NCBI GenBank assembly: GCA_038327195.1
Contig: JBBQKU010000002.1
Coordinates: 1 to 64,000 of the forward strand
Reading direction: 5' to 3'
Origin: UBA4416 sp038327195
GTDB lineage: Bacteria; Bacteroidota; Bacteroidia; B-17B0; Aurantibacillaceae
DNA length: 64,000 bases
In this document: piece after piece, positions 18,029-26,864 of the stretch
Position numbering within the stretch: the first letter of the stretch is position 1
How the letters are laid out: every line of letters starts with the position of its first letter
Translations under genes and position numbers: made by a program
Notes under the pieces: model-generated
Databases searched by the model: none
Told to the model about the DNA's origin: nothing
Seen by the model: the letters and a program-made list of their open reading frames with translations, nothing else

Positions 18029-18462
18029 TATTCGGGAGAAGAATTTTTAATATTTTTAATTAATTCTTTTTTGAAGTCGTTTTCTGCCATTTTAATTAAG
18101 GCAATTTTTTTAACAGGAAGTATTTTCTTGTATTTTTCATAATACTCTTTATTCAAATCAATTTCTTTTTGTTTTAAAATAAATTCAGCTGTTAATAAAG
18201 CTTCCGCTTCTTTATCTGTCAATAATTCAGCATTAAAATTTTTAATGTAATTTATTCTGTATGTTTTTTTTAAAACTTCAAGTTTATCATTTAATTCATT
18301 GTACAAAGGCCAAAATTGCTGTGCCTCTAGACTGGTCAAATTAACTTTATTAGTAATAAATGAAACGCGAAGTTCATCAATTTTATCGCGCTTCGCATTA
18401 GTTTGCGCATTGCTAAAAAAAGCAAAAAATAAAATAATGAATATGTAAATATATTTTTTCAT
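18028..18462 (-). CDS. Periplasmic helical protein of the ECF-sigma operon (Spy/CpxP-like size and fold)
   Basis: 144 residues: a signal peptide (MKKYIYIFIILFFAFFSNAQ) followed by an all-helical, highly charged domain with RVSFITNKVNLTSLEAQQFWPLYNEL. This phrase is typical of the small helical proteins found next to ECF sigma factors in Bacteroidota. They resemble Spy/CpxP stress sensors but lack a proven role. Start and stop overlap its neighbours by single bases (TAATG at both ends), showing tight translational coupling with the anti-sigma candidate upstream and the barrel protein downstream. Confidence 0.75.
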   Translation of the reverse strand: MKKYIYIFIILFFAFFSNAQTNAKRDKIDELRVSFITNKVNLTSLEAQQFWPLYNELNDKLEVLKKTYRINYIKNFNAELLTDKEAEALLTAEFILKQKEIDLNKEYYEKYKKILPVKKIALIKMAENDFKKELIKNIKNSSPE

Positions 18463-19283
18463 TATAATTCGTCTATAATTTCATCAAGGTTAGAATCATT
18501 TATAAAACTGTCAGCTTCTGTTTTTTTAGTATTTTCTTTTTTAGTATTATTTAATTGATTATCTAGTTTTTTTAAATTCACTAACTCAATTAATTGATCT
18601 TCATCAAAACTTGAAATAGCTTTTGTATTATTTAAAATTTCTTGTTTTTCTAAACAAGCCAATGTTTTACAATTGCTGTCGTTTATAGTTTCTGTTATGT
18701 TTTTTGGATATAATAACCAAGATAATAAGGCTATAATTATTACACTAAAAGATAAGGCCAATTTTTTATTGAAAATAAAATGAAATAGGTTTCCAAAAAC
18801 AGAAATACTTGGTTTATGAATATTTTCTTTTATTTCGTTTGATAAATTTTCAAAATAGTTATTTGGACATATATATAAATTCTGTTTTATTATAGAATTT
18901 AAAATTACAAATTCTGATAGTTCTTCAGTGAATTCAATTTTTGAAACCAACTTATTTTTAAATGATTCGATATATTCAGAATCAATAGGAAATGATAAAT
19001 TTGGTTGAATTGATTGAAGAATAGGAAATTCAACTAATTCAGTTTGAAATTCTAATTTTGCTTCTAAAGATGAAAAATAGTCGTTAGGTAAAGAGAATGT
19101 GTTTGTTTTTTTTATCGAACTTAATAAAGCATATTCTTGCAATTCACTTTCAAGTTCTAATTTTTGTCTGAGTTTGGATTCAAATGAATCAAAATAATTT
19201 GAAGGCAAACCAAAAGAAGCTTTACCATTTTTGTCAAATGGTGCATTTTGGTCGTCATTAAAATTATTTTCGTTTGTATTCAT
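18462..19283 (-). CDS. Membrane anti-sigma factor candidate with four cytoplasmic repeats
   Basis: 273 residues. The N-terminal ~160 residues contain four copies of a ~37-residue helical unit. Each begins (F/Y)xxPxxYFxS(F/L)E and continues KLxxxxExxxEL-E(F/Y)xxLxSI; the units start near residues 24, 63, 98 and 137. One transmembrane segment follows (about 175-192) and then an ~80-residue acidic C-terminal region. The gene directly follows the ECF sigma gene (31-bp gap) and is coupled by TAATG overlap to the next gene. By position and topology it is the likely regulator that holds the sigma factor at the membrane. The zinc-binding anti-sigma HxxxCxxC motif is absent, so this is inferred from context. 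Confidence 0.65.
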   Translation of the reverse strand: MNTNENNFNDDQNAPFDKNGKASFGLPSNYFDSFESKLRQKLELESELQEYALLSSIKKTNTFSLPNDYFSSLEAKLEFQTELVEFPILQSIQPNLSFPIDSEYIESFKNKLVSKIEFTEELSEFVILNSIIKQNLYICPNNYFENLSNEIKENIHKPSISVFGNLFHFIFNKKLALSFSVIIIALLSWLLYPKNITETINDSNCKTLACLEKQEILNNTKAISSFDEDQLIELVNLKKLDNQLNNTKKENTKKTEADSFINDSNLDEIIDEL

Positions 19284-19314
19284 TTTAGGTTTGATGCTAT
19301 TAATCTCTCAAGGT

Positions 19315-19863
19315 TTAATCTTTGGTTAAAAAATCTTCAATTTTTTTTGCTGCTATATGGTATGAGGCTTTTAGAGCGCCAACAGAAGTGTCTAAAATAG
19401 CCGACATTTGTTCGTAAGGAGTTTCGTCATAATAACGCATGTTAAATACTAGTCGTTGTTTTTCGGGCAATGTTAAGATGGCTTGTTGTAATTTTAATTG
19501 TATTTCATCACCACTAAAAAAGGTATCGCTTTCCAATGATTTTGATAATTGATATTCAATTGGGTGAATAGAAGTTGTATTGGCTCTTTGTTTTTGTTTT
19601 AAAAAAGTTAAAGATTCGTTAGTTGCAATGCGGTAAAGCCAAGTATATAATTGTGATTCTTCTTTAAATCCAGCTAATCCTTTCCAAGTTTTAATAAATG
19701 TATTTTGAAGTACATCATCCGTATCATCATGACTGATTACAATTTTACGAATGTGCCAATATAATTTTTGTTGGTATTTTTGAATTAAATGATGCAATGC
19801 CATATTTCGTGATTGTTCGTCACGATATAAACTTAATATTTCCTCATCGGAATAATGTTGCAT
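19315..19863 (-). CDS. ECF-type RNA polymerase sigma factor
   Basis: 182 residues. Region 2 lies at about 12-85 (LHHLIQKYQQKLYWHIRKIV, HDDTDDVLQNTFIKTW, QLYTWLYRIATNESLTFLKQKQ). Region 4 lies at about 120-178 (LPEKQRLVFNMRYYDETPYEQMSAIL, VGALKASYHIAAKKIEDFL). It is the first gene of a four-gene operon with a membrane protein, a periplasmic helical protein and an outer-membrane protein, the usual layout of a cell-envelope stress sigma system. Autoregulation of the operon is likely but no promoter could be picked out. Confidence 0.93.
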   Translation of the reverse strand: MQHYSDEEILSLYRDEQSRNMALHHLIQKYQQKLYWHIRKIVISHDDTDDVLQNTFIKTWKGLAGFKEESQLYTWLYRIATNESLTFLKQKQRANTTSIHPIEYQLSKSLESDTFFSGDEIQLKLQQAILTLPEKQRLVFNMRYYDETPYEQMSAILDTSVGALKASYHIAAKKIEDFLTKD

Positions 19864-19964
19864 GCTTAATTATTAAATTTTCAGTTTGACTATTAAAAAG
19901 TATAAAGGTTTAATATTGGTTATTAATTAATTAGAATATTGATTTTCAATTATTTAGTCTTGCA

Positions 19965-21212
19965 TTATTTTGTTGTTTTTGATAATATTAAATTGCAATC
20001 GTTTATTTTAGTTGTAGCAAGAGCATCATTTGGTTTTGCTCTTAAGGCTAATTCATAAGCTGATTTAGCTTCTGCATAACGTTTAGTTTTGAAATAATCA
20101 TTCCCTTTAATCATATTATCTTTGTAAGGGTTAGCTCCTAAAACTTGAGGCATTGAATATTTACTGTCTTCTTTTTTCTGATTAGATGGAACGGTATTGT
20201 TTTCTGTATTTGTGTTATTTGGTTTAAGTGGTTCTGTTTTTACTAGTTTGGTCTCTACTTCTTTTGGTTTAGGTGTTTGTTTTACAACAGGCTTTGGAGT
20301 AACCGTTTTTTGTTGAACTACAACAGGTTTATCTTTTTGAGCTTGTTGTTGGGCTAATTTTAATGCCTCAGCTTTTTCTTTAGCAATTTTAGCTGCATTA
20401 ATTGCTTCTAATTCTTTAGCTTTTTTATCAGCAGCTATTTTTTCTTTATTTGCAATATTTAAAGAGTCTTTCATTCGTTCAGCATTTTTTTGCTCGAGTA
20501 ATTTTTTTGCATTTGCTTCTGCATCTTTAAAACAAATGTCTGTTTTTAATAATTGCTCCTGAGGATAAGTTTCATTGCTAATAGTTTGCATAGCATCTTG
20601 GTACATTTGTTTAGCTAAAGGGCAATCGAATTTAGCTAAGGCATTATTTCCTAATTGGTTATAATTACAAAATTTTTGGACTAACTCATCTTCTTTTTGC
20701 GCAATGTTTGCAACAGTATTAAGTCCATTATTAGTAATGCCTTCATCTTTATTGAAATTTTTTAATTTTGCATCATACATAATATGAACTAATGGCTTTG
20801 ACAAACCTGAATAATCAATACTTTGGAAAGGTTTAGCCATAACAAACCCACCAATACTAAATGATGGATTATATTTTTCATTAAAAATATTGTCGGTTAC
20901 ATTATAAGTTGAAATTGAAAACCGTTTAGAATTACATCCTTGATAGGAAACTTCTAATATATAATCTCCATTAGGAGGAACATCAATTGAAAAAACACCA
21001 TTTGCATCCGTTGAAACTTTTTGTGCTACTTGCCCGTTTTTTAAAAGTGAAATTGTAGCTCCTGGCAATAGGTCAAGTTTTTCTTGCGCTTTATTAGACA
21101 GTTTCCAAGTTCTTAACTCAACTGTGCTTTTTAGTTTTAAATTCCAAGTTTGGCCGAAAGAAACTGATATTAAAAAACAAAAAGTTATAAAAAAGTAAAC
21201 TATTTTTTTCAT
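19965..21212 (-). CDS. Secreted carboxypeptidase-regulatory-like / coiled-coil / TPR protein
   Basis: 415 residues. After a signal peptide (about 1-20) comes a carboxypeptidase-regulatory-like beta domain (LLPGATISLLKNGQVAQKVSTDANG, about 48-110). A central helical region and an Ala/Lys/Glu-rich coiled coil follow (about 225-290). A Pro/Lys/Thr-rich linker (about 290-345) precedes a C-terminal TPR unit (YKDNMIKGNDYFKTKRYAEAKSAYELALRAKPND). The long charged linker suggests spanning of the periplasm. The family is not recognised. It lies between the sigma operon and the four-paralogue array, in the same orientation, with ~60-100-bp gaps. Confidence 0.7.
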   Translation of the reverse strand: MKKIVYFFITFCFLISVSFGQTWNLKLKSTVELRTWKLSNKAQEKLDLLPGATISLLKNGQVAQKVSTDANGVFSIDVPPNGDYILEVSYQGCNSKRFSISTYNVTDNIFNEKYNPSFSIGGFVMAKPFQSIDYSGLSKPLVHIMYDAKLKNFNKDEGITNNGLNTVANIAQKEDELVQKFCNYNQLGNNALAKFDCPLAKQMYQDAMQTISNETYPQEQLLKTDICFKDAEANAKKLLEQKNAERMKDSLNIANKEKIAADKKAKELEAINAAKIAKEKAEALKLAQQQAQKDKPVVVQQKTVTPKPVVKQTPKPKEVETKLVKTEPLKPNNTNTENNTVPSNQKKEDSKYSMPQVLGANPYKDNMIKGNDYFKTKRYAEAKSAYELALRAKPNDALATTKINDCNLILSKTTK

Positions 21213-21275
21213 TGTAATTTTTAAATAAAGCTACAAAAAAAGATGAAGAAAATAGATTGACTGGAATCTTACTTT

Positions 21276-22088
21276 TTAAAATAAGAACCCAATTTTAAGA
21301 AATACATTAAAGTGGTTTACGCCCCTTATTCTTCTATTTATTGATTGGTGTATGTAATTTGTATTAGAGAGATTGTTTTTGCTTGTTAGTGCCAAATTTG
21401 GAAAAAATGAAAGTAGATACATATTACAACCATAATCTATAACAATTTTATTTGCGATAATGCGGCTTCTTCCCCAACCAAACAGAAAATTGAATCCTTT
21501 ATATTTTTGTACTGGTGGCCCAAAATCAGAAATTATTGTGTCCTTATAATTGTATGAATAATTATTAGTCGAATTATTAACTCTCCCAACAATATTCATA
21601 ATATTTGGATCATAAGTAGCTTTTGCAGTATTAAAAACCGGACCAAATACAATATATTTACCCCATGGTGCAATAAAGGTTGGCCTGAAAACCTTAAAAT
21701 AAATGCCATATGAAAGGCCGGTTATATCATAGTATCCAGAAGGTGTGGCTCTTTGAGAAAAAGTTATTCCATTTGAAGTACTTGTTAGAAAGGTAGCATT
21801 ATCAAATTTTGTTTTATAGTATCTAGCATTTATGCCAATAGCCCATTTCGTAGAAATAGAACATTCTAATGAACCTTCATGAATAAAATTAAATGCAAAA
21901 TGACCAGATGGTGCTGTTCCTTCAGTTCCTAAAATGGTTTTATAGTTTGCACTACTACCCCATAAAGCAGGACTGGTATTTAAACTATACCCAAAAACTA
22001 ATTTTTTGCCCAAAAAACCAGGCCCTTGAGATTGTATTTGATTACTTATACAAAAAAAAAGAAATATATTAAATAAGTTTTTTTTCAA
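21276..22088 (-). CDS. Exported paralogue 4 of a tandem unknown family (TTG start)
   Basis: 270 residues. A signal peptide ends near IQSQGPGFLGKK. The family signature is GFLGKK...YG/S..TSP, HFAFNFIHE, KWAIGINARYYKT, APWGKYIVFGP, a QKYKGFNFLFGWGRSRIIANKIVIDYG block and a C-terminal RGVNHFNVFLKIGFLF. Alternating beta pattern and C-terminal Phe suggest an outer-membrane barrel, as inference. The start is TTG (22086-22088 on this strand); no ATG keeps the signal peptide. It is the last of four adjacent copies and ends the unit; the next gene downstream has its own 63-bp gap. Confidence 0.75.
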   Translation of the reverse strand: MKKNLFNIFLFFCISNQIQSQGPGFLGKKLVFGYSLNTSPALWGSSANYKTILGTEGTAPSGHFAFNFIHEGSLECSISTKWAIGINARYYKTKFDNATFLTSTSNGITFSQRATPSGYYDITGLSYGIYFKVFRPTFIAPWGKYIVFGPVFNTAKATYDPNIMNIVGRVNNSTNNYSYNYKDTIISDFGPPVQKYKGFNFLFGWGRSRIIANKIVIDYGCNMYLLSFFPNLALTSKNNLSNTNYIHQSINRRIRGVNHFNVFLKIGFLF

Positions 22089-22097
22089 TTTTTAATT

Positions 22098-22949
22098 TTA
22101 AAAAAGATAACCAACTTTGAAAAACACATTGAATCTATTTACTCCTCTAACCCTCCAAGGTGCTGTTTTTCTTATATAATGTGAATTATCGACTTTGTCT
22201 ATAAAGGTATCCTCTCCTATTGCATCAAAAAAAGTCATCATAAATGCTAAAACATTTGTATTAAAGCCATAATCTAAGATAATTCTATTTGCAATAATTT
22301 TAGTTTTTCCTAAACCAAACAATAGATCATATCTTATAAATTTTTGTTTAGTAGGTCCAAAATCCGAAAATTTAGGTGGAACATATTGATTGTAATAGCC
22401 TGAATTTGAATTTCCACTTTCAAGATACATGATATCTGGATTGTATTCACATTTATATGTTTTCACATTAATTCCAAATGTCATATATCTTCCCCAAGGA
22501 GCCACATACTTTCTATAAAAGAGTTTTCCGTATAATAAATAATTTATCCCTTTAATTGTGTATAAACCTTTTGGACTGCCGTAATAATTAACATTGCCAA
22601 ATCCACCAGTATTGTTTGCATATTGATAATAAACAGATAAGCTTAATCCATTGTCATAAGTTGTTTTATAGTATTTAGCAGATAAGCCGATAGAGAAACG
22701 TTTTTTTAGAGCGTGTTCGATAAAGCCTTCATGCATAGTGTTGAATGCAAAATATCCAGTTTCCCCACTTCCTACTTTTCGTCCTATAATTGAATTCCCA
22801 TTTGCATTTGAACCATTAATAGTTGGGCTTGTATGAAAACCATAACCAATTGATATTTTTTTTCCTAAATAGCCAGGACTTTGTGCTATTAATTTGTCGA
22901 ATTGGGAACATAAAATAACAAATAATATAAGAAAGATTTTTTTAGTCAT
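22098..22949 (-). CDS. Exported paralogue 3 of the tandem unknown family
   Basis: 283 residues with a signal peptide (about 1-22, ending IAQSPGYLGKK). It shares with its neighbours YGFHTSP, ETGYFAFNTMHEGFIEH, AKYYKTTYDN, APWGRYMTFG, FGPTKQKF, GLGKTKIIANRIILDYG and the end RGVNRFNVFFKVGYLF. It is the most diverged copy in the WGRSRIIANR block (GLGKTKIIANR). Predicted beta-rich and exported; function unknown. It lies 3 bp or less from paralogue 2 and 9 bp from paralogue 4, so it is part of one transcript. Confidence 0.78.
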   Translation of the reverse strand: MTKKIFLILFVILCSQFDKLIAQSPGYLGKKISIGYGFHTSPTINGSNANGNSIIGRKVGSGETGYFAFNTMHEGFIEHALKKRFSIGLSAKYYKTTYDNGLSLSVYYQYANNTGGFGNVNYYGSPKGLYTIKGINYLLYGKLFYRKYVAPWGRYMTFGINVKTYKCEYNPDIMYLESGNSNSGYYNQYVPPKFSDFGPTKQKFIRYDLLFGLGKTKIIANRIILDYGFNTNVLAFMMTFFDAIGEDTFIDKVDNSHYIRKTAPWRVRGVNRFNVFFKVGYLF

Positions 22950-22951
22950 AT

Positions 22952-23767
22952 TTAAAGTAAAATACCAATTTTTAAAAATACATTAAAGCGATTTATACTT
23001 CTTACTCTGTTTCTATATGTTGATTCTATATAGGTTTGAGTAGTTGGTGGAATTGTATTTAGGTTAATATCCATAATTGCAAGTGGAATTGTTAATAATG
23101 CAAACAATTGGGTTGAAGCTCCAAAATCAATAACTATCCTATTAGCAATTATTCTGCTTCTTCCCCAACCTAACATGAAATTTACTCCTGTAAACTTTTG
23201 AGTAGTTGGTCCAAAATTAGAGATAGTTGTATCATTAGTAGTAATACCATTATATCTGTATACTTGATAGTTCATTACTTTTGGATCATAATTTGTTTTT
23301 GCAGTATTAATTACTGGCCCAAACATCACATACCTTCCCCAAGGAGCAACATGTTTCTTGCCATAATACTTTACGAAAAAGCTATAACTTAAACCTCTTA
23401 TAGTATAGAAACCATTTGGATGGCTTGAACGAGAATATTGACTATTAAATAATTCTGGATTATCATATCCAGTTTTATAATACTTCAAATTTAGACAAAG
23501 CATCCATTTACTTGATTTTACAAATTCAAAAGCAAATTCGTGTAAAGTATTAAATCTAACATGTCCTGTTTCCGCATTCCCACTTCCTTGTAAAACGTCA
23601 CCTATTAATGTTTCATTATTTTTGGTTGTTCCAAATATTACTGGGCTACTGTGTATACCATAAGAAAATACAACTCGCTTTCCCATATACCCAGAACCCT
23701 GAGAAAAAAACATATTGATTTGGAAAATACAAATGATTAAGATTAATGTTTTTTTGTTTTTATTCAT
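22952..23767 (-). CDS. Exported paralogue 2 of the tandem unknown family
   Basis: 271 residues from ATG 23767 (MNKNKKTLILII). A longer frame extends nine codons upstream toward the preceding stop, but this ATG starts directly with the signal peptide and leaves a 10-bp gap. Family blocks seen are GSGYMGKRVVFSYGIHSSP, ETGHVRFNTLHEFAFE, KYYKTGYDN, APWGRYVMFGPVINT, FGPTTQKFTGVNFMLGWG, SRIIANRIVIDFGAS and VRSINRFNVFLKIGILL. Exported; probably an outer-membrane barrel. Function unknown. Confidence 0.78.
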   Translation of the reverse strand: MNKNKKTLILIICIFQINMFFSQGSGYMGKRVVFSYGIHSSPVIFGTTKNNETLIGDVLQGSGNAETGHVRFNTLHEFAFEFVKSSKWMLCLNLKYYKTGYDNPELFNSQYSRSSHPNGFYTIRGLSYSFFVKYYGKKHVAPWGRYVMFGPVINTAKTNYDPKVMNYQVYRYNGITTNDTTISNFGPTTQKFTGVNFMLGWGRSRIIANRIVIDFGASTQLFALLTIPLAIMDINLNTIPPTTQTYIESTYRNRVRSINRFNVFLKIGILL

Positions 23768-23777
23768 TATTTTTTCT

Positions 23778-24608
23778 CTAAAGTAAAATTCCAATTTTTA
23801 AAAAGACATTAAATCGATTAACACCTCTTACTCTTATTTTTTCTGTTTTTTCAATATAACCTGTTCTATATGGTGTTTGGCTGTTAGTGTCTAATATATC
23901 AAAAATAATTGTTCCTAAAGAAATACATTGTGCTGTAGCGCCAAAGTCAACCACCACTCTATTTGAAATAATTCTACTTCTTCCCCAGCCAACCATTATA
24001 TCAAACCGAGTAAATTTTTGGGTTGTTGGCCCGAAATCAGAATAAATTGTATCTGTAGTTGTGTAATTTGATGAATATATGCTGTTATATTTTTTATAAC
24101 TACCTTTTATATTCATCATTTTAGGATCATAAGTGGCAGTAGAAAAATTAACTAATGGGCCAAACATCATATATCTGCCCCACGGTGCCACATACCTTGT
24201 TCCAAAATATTTAAAATACAATCCAATATTATAGCCCGTAATTGAATAATATTTCCTAATAGTGGTTTTGTAATTTTCAAGAATTGTTGATGCTTTAATA
24301 TCATAATTGTTATCATAAGCAGTTTTATAATATTTTGCATTGATGCCCATCATCCATTTATTAGAATTTGCATGTTCAATTGCAAGTTCATGTAAGGCAT
24401 TAAATGCTAAATCTCCAGTTTCAGCTGTACCATTACCTCCTGCGGCAAAGTCTAGAACTGTTGTATTGTTTTTACTTGCTTCAAACAAAGCTGGACTTGT
24501 GTTAAAGCCATAACTAATAACCGTTTTTCTTCCTAAAAAGCCAGAACTTTGAGAATTTGAACTTATAAAAATAATCAGAAAAAATAATAATAAATAAATC
24601 CTATTCAT
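23778..24608 (-). CDS. Exported paralogue 1 of the tandem unknown family
   Basis: 276 residues with a signal peptide (about 1-20, ending SNSQSSGFLGRK). Conserved blocks are SYGFNTSPALFEASKNN, ETGDLAFNALHELAIEH, KWMMGINAKYYKTAYDN, APWGRYMMFGPLVN, FGPTTQKFTRFDIMVGWG, SRIISNRVVVDFGAT and VRGVNRFNVFLKIGILL. It begins 1 bp after the stop of the M48 protease gene, so the two are translationally coupled. The family is not one I recognise. Size, signal peptide and strand pattern suggest an outer-membrane barrel. Confidence 0.78.
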   Translation of the reverse strand: MNRIYLLLFFLIIFISSNSQSSGFLGRKTVISYGFNTSPALFEASKNNTTVLDFAAGGNGTAETGDLAFNALHELAIEHANSNKWMMGINAKYYKTAYDNNYDIKASTILENYKTTIRKYYSITGYNIGLYFKYFGTRYVAPWGRYMMFGPLVNFSTATYDPKMMNIKGSYKKYNSIYSSNYTTTDTIYSDFGPTTQKFTRFDIMVGWGRSRIISNRVVVDFGATAQCISLGTIIFDILDTNSQTPYRTGYIEKTEKIRVRGVNRFNVFLKIGILL

Positions 24609-24609
24609 T

Positions 24610-26775
24610 TTATTTTGAATGTGTTAATTCATAAAATGTTTGATATACTTTGGCATTTAATAAAGTTTGTGAATCCTTTTCAGAAAAAGCTTCGAATTTT
24701 TTATAAATGGTTTGTTTTGTCTTTAAATCATAGATAAAACTATAGAAGTAAGTTTTGTTTCTAAATTCACCAACTCTGTAATTTACAATTCCTGTTTTTA
24801 AAACATATTGAGTTCCATATTTAGTTATAATATTATCTATTTCATCTGTATTGAAAATTGGGTTTTTGTCATTCTCACTTGCATCAAATTTTTCATCAAA
24901 CCAATCATTAATAACTGAATAATCATTCATTTTATCTACATCACCAGTAGTTAATAATCCAGGATCAAGAGTAATAAGTTCAAAATGTTGTTTTTGTGCA
25001 CAATCAATTATTGTTTTAATTAAATCTTCTTGTTTTTTATCTGCTTCAACATATTGAACTTTTGATTTTTGTCTAGTATCAACTTTAACATAAAATGGTT
25101 CAAGTAATAATACTTTTTCTATTTTTATGCCAGAAGAAATATATTCTCCATTTTTCTTCTTTTTGTAAGATTTATTATTGTTTTTATTATAATTTGAAAA
25201 TCCAGAACTCGAATTATTGCCCAGACCATTCATTGGGAATTTATTAGTAAATTCTTTATCATTTAAAAATAAATCCAAAAAAACTTCCTTATAATAGGCT
25301 GTATCATAATTTTTAAAGTTATTTTCTTTTTGAAGATTAGCAATTAAATCAGTTTTCGAGTTTGGTTCTTCAATCGCTTTAATTGAATCTTTTTTTATTT
25401 CAGTTTGAGAGATTTCTTTTTTTTGTAATCTAACAAAATCAACGATGTTCCAGTTTACATTACCCATTAGTTTAAATAAACTATCAGAATAGCATGCTAT
25501 AAATTTATTATCAGGGAATTTTTTATGAATTCGATAAACATAATTTAAAGACATAATTGTGAATTCATTGCTCGGCATTTTATTTATTAAATGGTATAAT
25601 TGCTGAGGATAGCTTTCAATATCGGAATGACTAGGTACACCATTTTCTAAGTAAGAATCATGTGTGTAAGTTAATTGAGAATTTCCATATAATGATAAAC
25701 TGTAAAGACATTTAGAAATCACTTCTACAACATATTGATTATTTGGGTATTTAGAATTTAAGATATATGCTGCATATAATGCGTTTGGATAATCTCTGTT
25801 TTTTAAATATAATCTGCACAATTCCATGCGTGATAAATCTCTTATGTATTCAAATTCTTTTTGACTAACTAATGCATTTACCCTACCATCATTACTTCTA
25901 TTTGCTATTAATTCTGTAATAGCTTGCTTTCGTTTTGTTGTATTTGGATGTGTTTGTTTTGTGTCATCTTCATTTGAATTATTTCTTATTGAAGAAACTT
26001 CTTTTAAAAAATAACCTTGAGGAATGATAAACTTATCGGTTTCGAAAAATGTTTTTTTAAATTCAACCAATTCAAACGGTAGATGAGAATATTGTAAAAC
26101 ATCAAATGCTTTTTGAGCTTGTTTCAAATTGTAATTACTTTGTTCAAATAATTTAAATCCTTCTAAATCAGCTTCGCTTTCAAACTCTTTTGAGTACTGA
26201 CATTTTTCAATTAGCTTATCTTCACTATTTTCTCCGTTATAACTTCTATTATCAATTTTTTCGTTTTTTACGTAACCATTTATATGATGCTTTTTTGTAA
26301 AGTGAGATATTTCATGAGCTAAAATATAAGCTAACTGAGCTTCTGTTTCAGCTTGAGCTATTAACCCAATATCAATAAATACATAACCTTTATCATAACT
26401 GTATGCATTAACTACATGAGATTTTAACGTATAAATATGTAATTGTTGTCTAAGTGCAGTATTGTTTTTTAATAATACGTCTGCTATTTTATTTAGATAT
26501 ACTGTAATTTCATCATTAACTAAAGTGTTTCCGCTTTTTACTATTTTTTCAATTTCGTAATTTGCTTCCGTTAAATAGGTTTGTTTTATTAATTTGTCAG
26601 TTTCTTTTTGTTTATTGAGGTCATTAATATCACTTGTAATAATGTTACGAATGTTTTGAGTGAAAATATCAGGAAGTGAGCCAGATGATTTTAATGGGGT
26701 GTAATTTTCTTGTAAATTTTGTTGAGCAAAACAAAAAGATACCGATAACAAGACGAAGGAAAATGTTTTTATCAT
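24610..26775 (-). CDS. Secreted M48-family zinc metalloprotease with long C-terminal extension
   Basis: 721 residues. A signal peptide (about 1-18, ending CFAQQNLQ) precedes an M48 domain with zinc motif HEISH (His154, Glu155, His158), the third-ligand region KEFESEADLEGFKLFEQ and YSYDKGYVFIDIGLIAQAETEAQLAYILA before the motif. A helical TPR-like middle (about 300-400), an Asn/Lys-rich low-complexity segment (about 520-540) and an ~180-residue C-terminal domain follow. The family (BepA/Oma1-like) works in envelope protein quality control. It leads a probable operon with four exported paralogues, so these may be its clients (inference). A strong terminator lies upstream. Confidence 0.85.
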   Translation of the reverse strand: MIKTFSFVLLSVSFCFAQQNLQENYTPLKSSGSLPDIFTQNIRNIITSDINDLNKQKETDKLIKQTYLTEANYEIEKIVKSGNTLVNDEITVYLNKIADVLLKNNTALRQQLHIYTLKSHVVNAYSYDKGYVFIDIGLIAQAETEAQLAYILAHEISHFTKKHHINGYVKNEKIDNRSYNGENSEDKLIEKCQYSKEFESEADLEGFKLFEQSNYNLKQAQKAFDVLQYSHLPFELVEFKKTFFETDKFIIPQGYFLKEVSSIRNNSNEDDTKQTHPNTTKRKQAITELIANRSNDGRVNALVSQKEFEYIRDLSRMELCRLYLKNRDYPNALYAAYILNSKYPNNQYVVEVISKCLYSLSLYGNSQLTYTHDSYLENGVPSHSDIESYPQQLYHLINKMPSNEFTIMSLNYVYRIHKKFPDNKFIACYSDSLFKLMGNVNWNIVDFVRLQKKEISQTEIKKDSIKAIEEPNSKTDLIANLQKENNFKNYDTAYYKEVFLDLFLNDKEFTNKFPMNGLGNNSSSGFSNYNKNNNKSYKKKKNGEYISSGIKIEKVLLLEPFYVKVDTRQKSKVQYVEADKKQEDLIKTIIDCAQKQHFELITLDPGLLTTGDVDKMNDYSVINDWFDEKFDASENDKNPIFNTDEIDNIITKYGTQYVLKTGIVNYRVGEFRNKTYFYSFIYDLKTKQTIYKKFEAFSEKDSQTLLNAKVYQTFYELTHSK

Positions 26776-26803
26776 TGATTTTATAATATGGTATAAATAT
26801 AAT

Positions 26804-26842
26804 AATAAAACCCCTTTAATATCATATTAAAGGGGTTTTATT
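26804..26842 (-). terminator. Strong intrinsic terminator
   Basis: A perfect 17-bp stem (26804-26820 with 26826-26842, core AAAACCCCTTTAAT) with a 5-nt loop. On the minus strand it follows the stop of the gene at 26865 and separates it from the M48 protease unit. Confidence 0.9.
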
Positions 26843-26864
26843 GAAACTAAATTTTAAGATAATA

